Shown piece after piece: positions 44,346 through 55,408 of a stretch of DNA of 64,000 bases. Both the position numbers and the translations under genes were made by a program. The DNA is taken from the NCBI GenBank assembly GCA_047967505.1, contig CM106541.1. One strand, given 5' to 3'. Below the pieces are notes generated by a model. It did not search any database. It was not told the origin of the DNA and saw only the letters and a list, made by a program, of their open reading frames with translations. Position 1 is the stretch's first letter, and each line of letters starts with the position of its first letter. The stretch is from Dipteris shenzhenensis (lineage: Eukaryota > Polypodiophyta > Polypodiopsida > Gleicheniales).

Positions 44346-44559
44346 TCAACATCCAGGGAGGAGGGGCTCTTGCACTGTGCTATAGAGCGGGAGGAAAGAT
44401 TGTGTGAGGAGTTTTGTCATCTCTGACCAAAATCAAGAAATAATCGTGGCTATCCCAACTTTATAACCTGCTCACTGTGGGAAAAACCTCCCACTCCAAG
44501 GGATATGGGCTGCCTCTGCAAAGAATTCGTTAGGTATCAGTGCACTTACATCCTCTTGG

Positions 44560-45840
44560 AACACCACTCTCCTACTATCCACAGTCCTAGTTGTCTAAAC
44601 ATAGTATCCTCTCTGAAATAGACATTATGGCTATGTATTAGATCTCTAGCTCAAGAATCCCATATCCTGTAGTCCCTACTGGACTCACTATATCCAAGGA
44701 AGATACACCTCCTCGATCGAGAACCATGAGCATAAGCCTCGCAGCCAAACACACGTAAATGCTCATAACATGGTGTCCTACCTATCAAGAAGTCAAATGT
44801 CACTCTACCATCTAGAGATCTCCTGGGTGACCTATTAAGCAAGTATGCATTTGTCTTACATGCCTCAGCCCAATAGCATTCGGTAAGACTTGCATATCGT
44901 AGCATGCTACCAATCTAATTCAATAGAATCCGATTTATGCCATCTACCAAGGCATCATGAGCAACAAGATGAGGAGTGGTCAACACCCTCCTGATACCAA
45001 GTGTATCACATAGATGTTGAAATCTAGGAGAGGTAAACTCTACACCATCAGTCATCAAGCTCAATAGCTTCTTTCTTGACTAATTTTTAGCATTACCCAA
45101 GAAGCGCTGAAATGTATAATATATATCATGCTTCTAATGAATTGGATGTACCCATATGTACTTTGTAGTAGCATCAATAAATGTCATAAAGTAAAAGGCA
45201 CCACCCAGTGAAACGATAGGCATAGGACCACAAACTGCACTATGAACCAACTGCAATGGCTCAACATACCTCTCACTAACTATCTTCCTCACAAAAGAGG
45301 ATGCTGACTGTTGACCATCACGATAGTCATCACATAAAATCTGAGAAACATCCATAATAGGAATGTATCTCAATGTTGTAAGGGCTTCCATACCTGCAAC
45401 AGACATATGTCCAAGTCTGCTGGCATACCATAAACTAGCTGATGGCTACTTACTAATCATAAGCATCTGATCTTGGACACCTGATACATGCAATGCATAA
45501 GAGAATCCAACCCGTGATCCCCTAGCCATAACCAATTGCCTCTAGCAATCTTCCATACATGATCACCCAGAGAGACATGATAACCTACCTCAACCAACTG
45601 TCTAGTACTGATCTTGCTCATAGTAAGTCCTGGTATATGTCTAACCCTCTGCAGAACAAGAATAGAGCTACTAGGCATAACAAGGTGGATATCCCCATAA
45701 CCATAGACATCCATAGAATGATCAATGCCCATAAAACTACTCTCCACAATGCATTCCTGATATGCACTTGAACCATGACCTATGAGGGGTCATATGACAT
45801 GAAGCACATGGATCTAACATCCAATCATCGAGAATGGGTA
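44560..45840 (-). mobile_element. Decayed Ty1/copia element, minus strand (protease to integrase)
   Basis: Reading leftward: the protease region near 45,830 has WMLDPCASCHMTPHRSWF, in which the active-site DSGAS is DPCAS. Then come HLVMPSSSILVLQRVRHIPG and VCGPMPIVSLGGAFYFMTFI (integrase core start, 45,134-45,406). Next are the degenerate second-Asp region EFTSPRFQHLCDTLGIRR (about 45,030) and the tail ECYWAEACKTNAYLLNRSPR followed by LRVFGCEAYAHG and RRCIFLGYSESSRDYRIWD (44,651-44,905). Gag and RT are absent. The integrase Glu motif (normally ..GVAER.NRT) is unrecognisable. Multiple stops. It lies just outside the 45,982 inverted repeat. Confidence 0.8.
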
Positions 45841-45981
45841 CATCAGTGGCCAAGAAGGAGCTATCAAAGGTGCATTCATCATGTCGGGGTTAAAGGTCAC
45901 TGTGCCTTTACCCCGGTTATGTACAATACTCAAATGCATATATAAATGAATGAAAAAGAAGATTAGGGTGTTTTGGGGAGT

Positions 45982-46004
45982 TAGCAAGCTAAGGGTGTCC
46001 ACTT
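45982..46004 (+). repeat. Left arm of a 23-bp exact inverted repeat (partner at 58,952-58,974)
   Basis: The plus strand TAGCAAGCTAAGGGTGTCCA plus CTT is the exact reverse complement of 58,952-58,974. Weaker similarity continues about 20 bp outward (GGG-rich) and stops abruptly inward. It is the candidate terminal inverted repeat of the 13-kb unit, or a piece of LTR/leader shared by the two outward-facing copia elements. Confidence 0.8.
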
Positions 46005-46072
46005 CCGGACCACTTTCGGGTGAGTGTGACACTCACTCAAGTGAAAATACAAAGGTTCTGCTTCGGTCCGCA

Positions 46073-46665
46073 ATACCTCGATCGAGGTATTATCTCCAAT
46101 GAAAATCACACACGAGGACAACTGAGCCAAGCCAATACCTCGATCGAGGTCCTGGACTTTTTTCATCAGAGCATGCCACCTATACATGCCACCTATACCT
46201 CGATCGAGGTATTGTGACAAGTCCACATACTTGATCTCGATCGTGTCATATACCTCGATCGAGCTATGTGCCATCCGACAGGGCAGTTGACATACCTCGA
46301 TCGAGGTATGCTGGATCGATGACTTGGCCGCATGTCCAATACATCGATCGTCGAGGTATGTGGCATCTGGCTTGCTGACATACCTCGATCGAGGTATCGT
46401 GGCAAGTCCATACCTCGATTGAGGTAGATGGACCAATGTGTATGGGGCATGTCAAATACCTCGATCGAGGTATAGAGGTATGACGGAGCGATGTATATGT
46501 GGCATGTAAAATACCTCGATCGAGGTATCGTGGCATGTCTATACCTCGATCGAGGTATATGGATCGCTATGTATGTTGCATGTGAAATACCTCGATCGAG
46601 GTAGGGAAACCCTAAATTTTCGTATATAAAGAGAGAGACCCCCCCTCATTCTTCATACCTCGATC
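46073..46665. promoter_or_regulatory. Array A of the 18-bp palindrome ATACCTCGATCGAGGTAT (13 copies)
   Basis: Copies at 46,073, 46,135, 46,195, 46,250, 46,292, 46,339, 46,380, 46,410, 46,456, 46,511, 46,541, 46,587 and (half) 46,655; most are perfect or have one or two changes. Spacing is 30-62 bp and the spacers share GGCATGT and TGTATATGTGG phrases. The array ends just before a TATA box and probable transcript start. Such symmetric repeated sites are typical binding targets for dimeric DNA-binding proteins. Confidence 0.9.
46622..46632 (+). promoter_or_regulatory. TATA box of the RING-protein gene
   Basis: CGTATATAAAGAG lies directly after array A and about 60 bp before the ATG at 46,688, with a clean spacing for a pol II core promoter. 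Confidence 0.6.
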
Positions 46666-46687
46666 CAGCTCCTCCTCATCGAAATCG

Positions 46688-46776
46688 ATGGATTTGCAGG
46701 AGCTCGACAAAATTGCGATAGCGACGGAGAGCGACCGACGGACAACGATGGAGATGGACGGAGCGGGAGAGTCCAG
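46688..46776 (+). CDS. Probable first coding exon of the RING-protein gene
   Basis: ATG at 46,688 opens MDLQELDKIAIATESDRRTT and continues to a strong donor (GTCCAG|GTAAGG). Codon use and GC content differ sharply from the AT-rich intron that follows. The exon ends in phase 2, whereas the exon at 48,519 begins in phase 0. An intermediate exon or a non-coding first exon must therefore be assumed; the connection is inferred from strand, order and splice signals. Confidence 0.4.
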
Positions 46777-48518
46777 GTAAGGTTTTTTTTATGTAGCATT
46801 TTTTTTTGCGAAAATTTATTTAAATTTTAGTTTATAGGAATAATTATAAAATATTTCTAAATTTCAAATGCATTTTAAAGTTTTTTTTTTGGAATTACGT
46901 AATTTTTTATTTAAAATGTAAAAATGTAAATATTTTGTTTTTTAAAATCATCTTTAAAAAAAAAGAGATTAAAGTTATTTTTTAAATTAGTGCTATTTTT
47001 ATTTAAATAAAAAAAGGTTTAAATTTTATTTTTAAAAATGATCTTTGAAAAAAAAAAAAAAAAAGAGTTTATAGGAAAATGTAATCTAATTATAAAATAT
47101 TTCAAAATTTCAAATGCATTAAAAAAAATTTTTAAATAATTTTTTTTAATTATGTAATTTTTATTTAAAATGTGAAAATGTATATATTCTGTTTTTTAAA
47201 TTCATCTATTTAAAAAAAGAGAGATTAAAGTAGGTTTTATGTATTTTTTCAAATTGGTGCTATTTTTATTTAAATAAAAAAATGTTTAAATTTAGTCTTA
47301 AAAATCATCTTTGAAAAAAAAAGAAAATAAGAGTTTAAGGTAGCTTTTATGTTATTTAAGTTAGTGAAGTTTTTATTTAAATGCCAGAAAGTATATATTT
47401 TGTTTTTTAAAATCATCTATTGAAAAAAAAGAGATTAAAGTAGTTTGCATGTTATTTTTTAAATTAGTGAAGTTTTGAATTAAATATAACGTTTAAATTT
47501 TGTTTTTAGAAATCATCTATTAAAAAAAAGAAATTATTGCGGTGTGCGTTTATCTATCTTTATGTGGAATATTATAGATTATATAGTTGGTTAAGAGTTG
47601 TTTCATAATTTAGGTAGAGTAAGTAGGCTGAGTTAACAAGCTAGAGCAAGATGATCTAGTTAAGGCCTAGTCAAAAAGTTGTTTAGGGCTAGCTATCCCA
47701 ACTAGCTGGGAGCCAGTCGTGCCAACCAATCATTCAACAGATGCTCCAAGTCAAGCAGTATAACCAGGGTTATCTCAATGACCATAACCTATCTCTATCC
47801 TATAAATATTGTCATTTCCTATATATTCTATACATTTCAAGATGCTATTCTACATTAGTTTGGCATATGTTTAGAGGTGCAATTTGACTTCCACTTGCAA
47901 TTATTGAGACGTGCATTTGTCCACCTTCATGTGGAATATTCTAGTATGCAGGTCTTGCCTTGGGTTATATCTTTCAAGTTAACATCTATTCCTTGTAGTT
48001 TATTATAATGTATTGTACATAACATTTTCTTTCTATCACTCAGTATCTTTACATCTCTCTTCCAAAAATACACCTCTACTACATACTTTGACATGCTAGT
48101 AGAGCCCATAGTAGTGTAGAGCCTCAAAAAATGGAGGGAGCATCTAGAACAAAAGCTATTTGCTATTAATTACAGCAAGGGTGAGTAGTATAGACAAGGA
48201 GAATAAGCTTGAAGAAACCGACTTTCTAAAGTAAACAACTTGTAAATAATTGTAAATACGAATTGAATTTGCAACATAGCACTGTTGTAGGCATAGCCAC
48301 ACATTTGGCCCATCTACCGGTAGGTGCATAGGATGATCCCAACGACATCCTACCTCATCAAGGAGTACGTACAAATAGTTTTCATTACGTAAATAGATTA
48401 TAAGTCATATTGAATAGAATATTATTTTCATTACCCAAATAGAATATTAATTTCCATATGTTTTTTTTGTGCATGTGCTAGCCAACACATAGGTTCTAGC
48501 ACCACTATTCGTATGCAG
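46777..48518 (+). other. Long AT-rich intron/spacer
   Basis: Starts with donor GTAAGG and ends with acceptor GTATGCAG. Its first 750 bp are A/T runs with repeated TTTAAAATCATCTxTTAAAAAAA phrases. A 45-bp direct repeat (CTTTATGTGGAATATTATAG / CTTCATGTGGAATATTCTAG) lies at about 47,538 and 47,905. The segment to about 48,150 may be a small inserted element, whose minus end reads CTCCCTCCATTTTTTGAGGC as in some MITEs. Confidence 0.4.
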
Positions 48519-50424
48519 ATAGAGATTCTGAGAGCTGAGATGAGGGCACTGCAGGATGCTAGGGCACCCCCTCACTTGGTTGCGAGTCTAGATTCAGTCA
48601 TTGAGGCTCTGGGTCGGACACAGTTGAGGACGTTGTGGATAGCTTTCAGGCATAGGCTGAGGCAGAGATCACTGGTCATGGCTTGGATTGGAGAGCCATT
48701 CAATAGTTGTTTGAGTGTGAGTCACCTCACAGGCAGGCCTTAGAGGATATGTTTTGGGATGGTCACACTGAGGCGATGCGACCATGATTAGGGCTGCCCT
48801 TGCATATTTTACATTGTAGGCACCCCATCATAGCAGCACACATTTATTCGAGATATCTCGCTGCGAATGGTGGTCGATTGCCTCACAACCGTCAGATAGC
48901 GAGGTCATTTTCCATGCAGCTATACGCTGAGTTTGTGCTTGGTCATCGGGTAGACTACCTTAGTACCCTTCCAGGATCAGGAGCGGGACATGGTAGGATG
49001 GGGCGTCAGGGGCATCAGACTATAGGTGTTCGGCATCGACGTGAGGCACCAGAGTTGCACACTATCCCTACACCGGCATTGCGAGCTGTTGGAGGACGGA
49101 TTAGTGGGGATGTTCATTCAGTGGCATCATCCTTGCATGACATGGTCTCTACCCTATCGAGATCACTTTCGGTTCTACCTCCCCCACCTCCCACATCTAT
49201 GGAGCCTCCCACATCTACACCACCTCCCAATCTACACCGCCTTAGCACGAGTTGGAGACTCGAGATGCACGGATTGCAAAGTTGGAGGCATTGTTGGCCG
49301 AGTCGAGGGACGAGGTTAGTTATTTTGATTATTTAGTTTATTTTTTTGTAGCGTGTTTTGAACTGTAGTTTTTTGGTTAATTCTCACCATGTACGCGACA
49401 TGTTTGCATTCCAGGCACATCTATTGCGACAGGATATGGAGTCTTGTGTACGACTATTGGAGGCAGATTTGGAGGAGCAGAGGATTCGGACACGCATAGC
49501 GTACCATCGTGTGGAGCACTATATTTTGCAGTTGAGACATATTAGTCGTGATCCATCTCGCCATAGGATCGACCCCAACGTGGCCCTATACCCCGCTCCT
49601 CCTGTAAATGTGCTAACTAGGAACCCATAGACGCACTAGTCATAGCCAGGCTTCCTACCGCCACTTGTGTCCTTTGCCACGAGGAGTTTGACACCATAGG
49701 GTGGTTTGGACTAGGGTGTGGCCACATCGCACATCTCCATTGCCTGACCCGCCACATGGTGGCATGATCAGTGTGCCCTGTATGCTTTGCTGACATTGAT
49801 GTGGCCACATACAAAGGACTAGGCATGGATGATCTGTATCCTGGTCATCGTCTGACCATTGATCCATTCGCTCGCATGGTCTTGACAGAGCACTATAGGG
49901 AGGAGGCATAGAGAGCTTTGATGCAGCAGGAGGGTTCTGATACATCAGTGGTTGCAGTGTGTGTTCTACGATGCTTCTCATATGGTGATTTCATGCCAGG
50001 TGACGAGGCACGAGTAGAGGAGGCATGCCGTATTGAGCAAGAGGTAGAGCTTCAGACATCATTGCAGTAGTGGGTCGAGCAGCAACCTGGGCGGGGCTGA
50101 GACCAGCGTCTTCTACATGTAGAGATGATTACTCATGCTGGATTTGAGGCACAAGTATTCGCAGATGCATGACTTTGGGAGCTAAGACGTGCATACATAG
50201 AGGAGGCGAGGGAGGTAGAGATGGCAGTGGTGGCTCGTGCGGCATGCCCTCCTCTTTATCAGGATGAGGCTGGCCCATCTCATGCAGGAGATGAGGCTGG
50301 CCCATCTGATCTGGCTTTGCCTGAGGGCACACAGCGGACGGTTGGGCATTGGGTCATACAGGAGCCATGTTAGAGGATGACTAGAGGATCATATGTGGAG
50401 ATATCAGATTTTGATTCAAGATGA
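48519..50424 (+). pseudogene. Coiled-coil RING-H2 protein, decayed
   Basis: The exon opens after GTATGCAG with IEILRAEMRALQDARAPPHL. One frame shift later it reads EDVVDSFQA-stop-AEAEITG, LFECESPHRQALEDMFWDGH and IIAAHIYSRYLAANGGRLPH, a globular region I cannot name. Then come a Pro/Thr-rich linker and RDARIAKLEALLAESRDE ending at a GTTAGT donor (about 49,315). The next exon after CATTCCAG (49,412) is a second coiled coil (LLRQDMESCVRLLEADLEEQ). In a new frame a RING-H2 finger spans 49,666-49,785: CVLC, 13 residues, CGHIAHLHC, then CPVC. The eight ligands C-C-C-H-H-C-C-C are all present, with one TGA inside. The C-terminal tail is acidic and ends at 50,424. RING fingers act in E3 ubiquitin ligases. 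The gene faces DDE copy 2 across a satellite. The TAG stops fit C-to-T change in CAG codons. Confidence 0.6.
49666..49785 (+). other. RING-H2 zinc finger coding segment
   Basis: The pattern C-x2-C-x13-C-x1-H-x2-H-x2-C-x10-C-x2-C is complete. An in-frame TGA falls in the x10 loop, so the domain was recently intact. Confidence 0.75.
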
Positions 50425-50614
50425 TTGTTTAGGCTTCACACATTTCTTGTTTAGGGATGCACTTCTGTACGATGATGATGATGATGTACACATTCATTTT
50501 GGTACTTTCATGATATTGTTCTTACTTTTATGATGTATGAGCATTTTCGTACTTTCATGATGTTCTTCTTACTTTATTTATCTCAGTTTATAGTTTGTTC
50601 AAATCTAACATAAA
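50425..50614. other. 3' flank of the RING gene
   Basis: (GATGAT)n at 50,478 and T-rich sequence. No gene. Confidence 0.4.
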
Positions 50615-50748
50615 CATTTAAAATTAGGAGTATGATTTTCAATTTCAAATATCTCAATTCACACATCTAATACATAAGGTATTTTAAAAAGAATACCATG
50701 TGAAGTAATTGTAAACATTAAGCATTGAAAAAGTGTTCAAGTATAAGG

Positions 50749-50781
<33 letters not shown>

Positions 50782-51018
50782 TGCTATGAACTTTATCATT
50801 TTGAATATCATATTGAATTTCATATATATCAATGCTTGCAATTATTACACTAAACCTAAGAGCCGTGCGAAGTTTCATCCCCATGTGCGTATTTAAAATT
50901 AAGAGTATGATTTTGAATTTCAGATATCTCAATTCACACATCTAATACATAAGGTATTTTAAAAATAATTCCGTGTGTCATAATTGTAAACATTAAGCAT
51001 TGAAAAGGTGTTCAAGTA

Positions 51019-51081
<63 letters not shown>

Positions 51082-51165
51082 TCTCTTTCTAGAGCTCTCT
51101 TGTGCTATGAACTTTATCATTTTGAATATCATATTGAATTTTGTATATATCAATGCTTGCCATTT
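50615..51165 (+). repeat. Two-copy direct repeat with (CT)n microsatellite
   Basis: Two units of about 265 bp (50,630 and 50,900). Each contains ATATCTCAATTCACACATCT, TAAACATTAAGCATTGAAAA, a long (CT)n run and GCTATGAACTTTATCATTTT. The first unit also carries CCTAAGAGCCGTGCGAAGTT, which is part of the 187-bp satellite to the right, so the two repeats are historically linked. Confidence 0.85.
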
Positions 51166-52054
51166 TTCATACCTAGTCACTAGTAGGGATTATACCTTCC
51201 ACGTGGCACATACAAAATCAGTTAGAGACCAAATCTTGCGTGGATGTATGCATTATACCTTCCACGTGGCGCATACCAAATCAGTTGGAGACCAAATCTT
51301 GCATGGATGTACGTCTAGGGTAGCCTAAGATCCGTGCAAAGTTTAATCCCCAACAGATAAGTCCACATGCATATTTGGTTAGTATGTGCGCCATTTTTCA
51401 TACGCAATCACTAGTAGGGAGTGCTTGCAAAAATGTACGCATTATACCTTCCACGTGGCACATACCAAATCAGTTGGAGACCAAATCTTGCATGGATGTA
51501 CATCTAGGATAGCCTAGGAGCCATGTGAAGTTTCATCCCCAACAGGGTTTAGGGTTTAGTCGTGCTAGTAGGGGAGCCATGTGAAGTTTCATCCCCAACA
51601 GGGTTTAGGGTTTAGGGTTTAGTTGTGCTAGTAGGGATTGTAAAAATGTACGCATTATACCCTCCACGTGGCACATACCAAATCAGTTGGAGACCAAATC
51701 TTGCATGGATGTATGTATAGGGTAGCCTAAGAGCCGTGTGAAGTTTCATCCCCAACACGGTTTAGGGTTTAGGGTTTAGGGTTTAGTCGTGCTAGTAGGG
51801 ATTGTAAAAATGTACACATTATACCTTCCACTGTAAGAAAATAGTACGCAGCGGAAGATAACAACAAAACGCAAGTACACGATGGAAAGCTGGAGAGAAT
51901 ACAAAAATTCTGATATACCAAACTGCTGATACAACTGATGGTTGGCTGTCCACCCGTGCGCTCTACAGACAGAGCTTCGATGGTGATCTAGACAGATGCT
52001 GGACGGAGGACTATGAGCGTGAAGAACTGGTGATCTGATGATAGGGGGTGGCCA

Positions 52055-52062
52055 CTTATATA
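52055..52062 (-). promoter_or_regulatory. LTR TATA box
   Basis: TATATAAG on the minus strand, in the same relative place as in the 32.5-kb LTR. Confidence 0.65.
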
Positions 52063-52226
52063 GTGTAAGTGGTTGACGGTCGGCCCTGTAATAGGCAGTC
52101 GGCCTAATAGACAGTCGGCCTGGAAGACCACCGACCCTTCAGAAAACATGCCGTTGGGCAGATGAAGGATCGCACATAGGTCATACCGTCGGGCCTGGGG
52201 CTACCGGCAGCCCCCGGACCCTGCCG

Positions 52227-52308
52227 CTGGGGGCTTTGCCCCCAGACCCCCACCGGGGGCCTGCGCCCCCCGGACCCCCTGCTATCGGGGGGGCTATCGC
52301 CCCCCCGA
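52227..52308. repeat. Three consecutive GC-rich hairpins within the LTR
   Basis: CTGGGGGCTTTGCCCCCAG (52,227-52,245), CCGGGGGCCTGCGCCCCCCGG (52,253-52,273) and a TCGGGGGGG/CCCCCCCGA pair around CTATCG (52,285-52,308). Confidence 0.85.
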
Positions 52309-55300
52309 ACCCCCCCTTTGTGCAGACGGGTATCTACTCTTGGCTCCTAAGCCGTCTCATAACCATCTGGTCTACTCTAAGACCCCTTCCAGTGTCTAAA
52401 CTGGGGATCCCTCCCAATATCCGATACCCATCATGGCTTCTCCTCATATGGGGGCCTTACAACATTGGGTACACAGAATATTGGTGGGTTACATGAGAGG
52501 TGGACATTTGAGCTAACTCTAACATCCACATGGTGCATACCAAATCAGTTGGAGACCAAATCTTGCGTGGATGTACGTCTACGGTAGCCTAAGAGCCATG
52601 TGAAGTTTCATCTCCAACAGGGTTTAGGGTTTAGGGTTTAGTCGTGCTGTAGGGATTTGTAAAAATCTACGCATTATACCTTCCACGTGGTGCATACCAA
52701 ATCAGTTGGAGACCAAATCTTGCATGGATGTACGTCTAGGGTAGCCTAAGAGCCGTGCAAATTTTAATCCCCAACAGATAATTCCACATGCGTATTTCAT
52801 TAGTACGTGCGCCATTTTTCATACGTAGTCGTGCTAGTAGGGATTGTAAAAATGTACGCATTATACCTTCCACGTGGCGAATACCAAATCAGTTGGAGAC
52901 CGAATCTTGCATGGATGTACGTCTAGGGTAGCCTAAGAGCCATGCAAATTTTAATCTCCAACAGATAAGTCCACATGCGTATTTCGTTAGTACGTGCGTC
53001 ATTTTTCATACGTTGTCGTGCTAGTAGGGATTGTAAAAATGTATGCATTATACCTTCCATGTGGCGCATACCAAATCAGTACCAAATCAGTTGGAGACCA
53101 AATCTTGTGTGGATGTATGTCTAGGGTGGCCTAAGAGCCGTGCAAAGTTTCATCCCCAACAGATAAGTCCATCTACATATTTCATTAGTACGTGCGCCAT
53201 TTTTCATACGTTGTCGTGCTAGTAGGGATTGTAAAAATGTACGCATTATACCTTCCACGTGGCACATACCAAATCAGTTGGAGACCAAATCTTGCATGGA
53301 TGTATGTATAGGGTAGCCTAAGAGCCGTGTGCAGTTTCATCCCCAACACGGTTTAGGCTTTAGGGTTTAGGGTTTAGTCGTGCTAGTAGGGATTGTAAAA
53401 ATGTACACATTATACCTTCCACGTGGTGCATACCAAATCAGTTGGAGACCAAATCTTGTGTGGATGTACGTCTATGGTAGTCTAAGAGCCGTGTGAAGTT
53501 TCATCCCCAACAGGGTTTAGTCGTGCGCTGTAGGGATTTGTAAAAATCTATGCATTATACCTTCCACATGGTGCATACCAAATCAGTTGGAGACCAAATC
53601 TTGCGTGGATGTACGTCTAGGGTAGCCTAAGAGCCGTGCAAAGTTTAATCCCCAACAGATAAGTCCACATGCGTATTTCATTAGTACGTGCGCCATTTTT
53701 CATACGTAGTGCTAGTAGGCATTGTAAAAATGTACGCATTATACCTTCCATGTGGCGCATACCAAATCAGTTAGAGACCAAATCTTGCATGGATGTACGT
53801 CTAGGGTAGCCTAAGAGCCGTGCGAATTTTAATCTCCAACAGATAAGTCCACATGTGTATTTCATTAGTACATGCGCCATTTTTCATACGTTGTCGTGCT
53901 AGTAGGGATTGTAAAAATGTACGCATTATACCTTCCATGTGGCGCATACCAAATCAGTTGGAGACCAAATCTTGTGTGGATGTATGTCTAGGGTGGCCTA
54001 AGAGCCGTGCAGAGTTTCATCCCCAACAGATAAGTCCATCTACGTATTTCATTAGTACGTGCGCCATTTTTCATACGTTGTCGTGCTAGTAGGGATTGTA
54101 AAAATGTACGCATTATACCTTCCATGTGGCACATACCAAATCAGTTGGAGACCAAATCTTGCGTGGATGTATGTCTAGGGTGGCCTAAGAGCCATGCAAA
54201 GTTTCATCCCCAACAGATAAGTCCATCTGCATATTTCATTGATACGTGTGCCATTTTTCATATATAGTCGTGCTAGTAGGGATTGTAAAAATGTATGCAT
54301 TATACCTTCCACGTGGCACATACCAGATCAGTTGGAGACCAAATTTTTTGTGGATGTACATCTAGGGTAGCCTAAGAGCCGTGCAAAGTTTAATCCCCAA
54401 CAGATAAGTCCACGTGCGTATTTCATTAGTACGTGTGCCATTTTTCATACGTAGTCATGCTAGTAGGGATTGTAAAAATGTACACATTATACCTGCCACG
54501 TGGTGTGTACCAAATTAATTGGAGACCAAATCTTGCGTGGATGTACGTCTAGGGTAGCCTAAGAGTTGTGCAAAGTTTAATCCCCAACAGATAAGTCCAT
54601 GTGCGTATTTCATTAGTACATGCACCATTTTTCATACATAGTCATGCTGGTAGGGATTGTAAAAATGTACGCATTATACCTTCCATGTGGCACATACCAA
54701 ATTAGTTGGAGACCAAATATTGCGTGGATGTACGTCTAGGGTAGCCTAAGAGTCGTGCGAAGTTTCATCCCCAACAGATAAGTCCATCTATGTATTTCGT
54801 TAGTACGTGCGCCATTTTTCATATGTAGTCGTGCTAGTAGGGATTGTAAAAATGTATGCATTATACCTTCCACGTGGCACATACCAAATTAGTTGGAGAC
54901 CAAATCTTGCACGGATATATGTCTAGGGTGGCTAAGAGTCATGCAAAGTTTCATCCCCAACAGAAATGTCCACATGCATATTTCGTTAGTACATGCACCA
55001 TTTTTCATACATAGTCATGCTAGTAGCGACCAATAGATAAGTCTACATGCGTATTTCGTTAGTACGTGTGTGAATTTTCTTAGTCATGTTTTTAAAATGT
55101 CCTAAAGCATAAAAAACAATTACAACATTACTACTAATAAACAATTTTTTATTTTACAAACACAACAAATCCCATTGAGAAGACATCGGACATCATGTAT
55201 AAAATAGAATCTAATACAATGATGTGTATGAACATGTATACAAGCATCAGAGTGAAATACAAAATACGAGTCCATGAAAATTACAATGGTATGGTCACAC

Positions 55301-55408
55301 AGTGAGCCTATACATATCGAATACAAAAATGTGTAATCAACTAGTGATACCCAATAAAAATCAATCCGATCAACTGATGATCCCAAAAAATATGATATGT
55401 AATGTGCT

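Larger units (their letters stand above)
51832..52524 (-). mobile_element. Solo LTR (family L1) inserted in the satellite, minus orientation
   Basis: The insert interrupts a satellite monomer exactly at TTCCAC. TCCAC is duplicated on both sides (51,827-51,831 and 52,525-52,529), and the insert has TG...CA ends on either strand (TGTAAG...TAACA). Its reverse complement matches the LTR at 32,500 at the start (TGTTAGA), in CCCCCATATGAGGAGAAG, at TATATAAG and at the end TTCTTACA. A perfect 5-bp duplication implies a younger insertion than the one at 32.5 kb. Confidence 0.9.
51180..55060 (+). repeat. 187-bp satellite array, about 18 monomers, with telomere-motif variants
   Basis: The marker ATACCTTCCA starts at 52,676, 52,863 and 53,050, and at 53,741, 53,928, 54,115, 54,302, 54,489, 54,676 and 54,863. 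Spacing between successive monomers in these runs is exactly 187 bp. The monomer includes GTGGCGCATACCAAATCAGT, GGAGACCAAATCTTGC, CTAGGGTAGCCTAAGAGCCG, CCCCAACAGATAAGTCCA, GCGCCATTTTTCATACG and GTGCTAGTAGGGATTGTAAA. Shorter variants of 145-164 bp (around 51.66, 53.25 and 53.41 kb) replace the 'AGATAAG...CATACG' third with (GGGTTTA)2-3. One 198-bp monomer (53,050) contains an 11-bp internal duplication. Confidence 0.95.

Noticed and set aside
46073-46610. CRISPR-like array (palindromic repeats with spacers)
   Set aside because: The repeat is fully palindromic and only 18 bp, spacers are irregular (12-44 bp) and similar to each other, there are no cas genes, and the setting is a plant promoter.
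48140-48175. Stowaway-type MITE from the CTCCCTCCATTTTTTG terminus
   Set aside because: Only one end resembles the family. The opposite terminus and TA duplication could not be found, so it is mentioned only within the intron entry.
55120-55386. 88-codon minus-strand frame next to the satellite
   Set aside because: Lies downstream of the DDE copy 2 stop, has hydrophobic low-information text and no matching block in copy 1.
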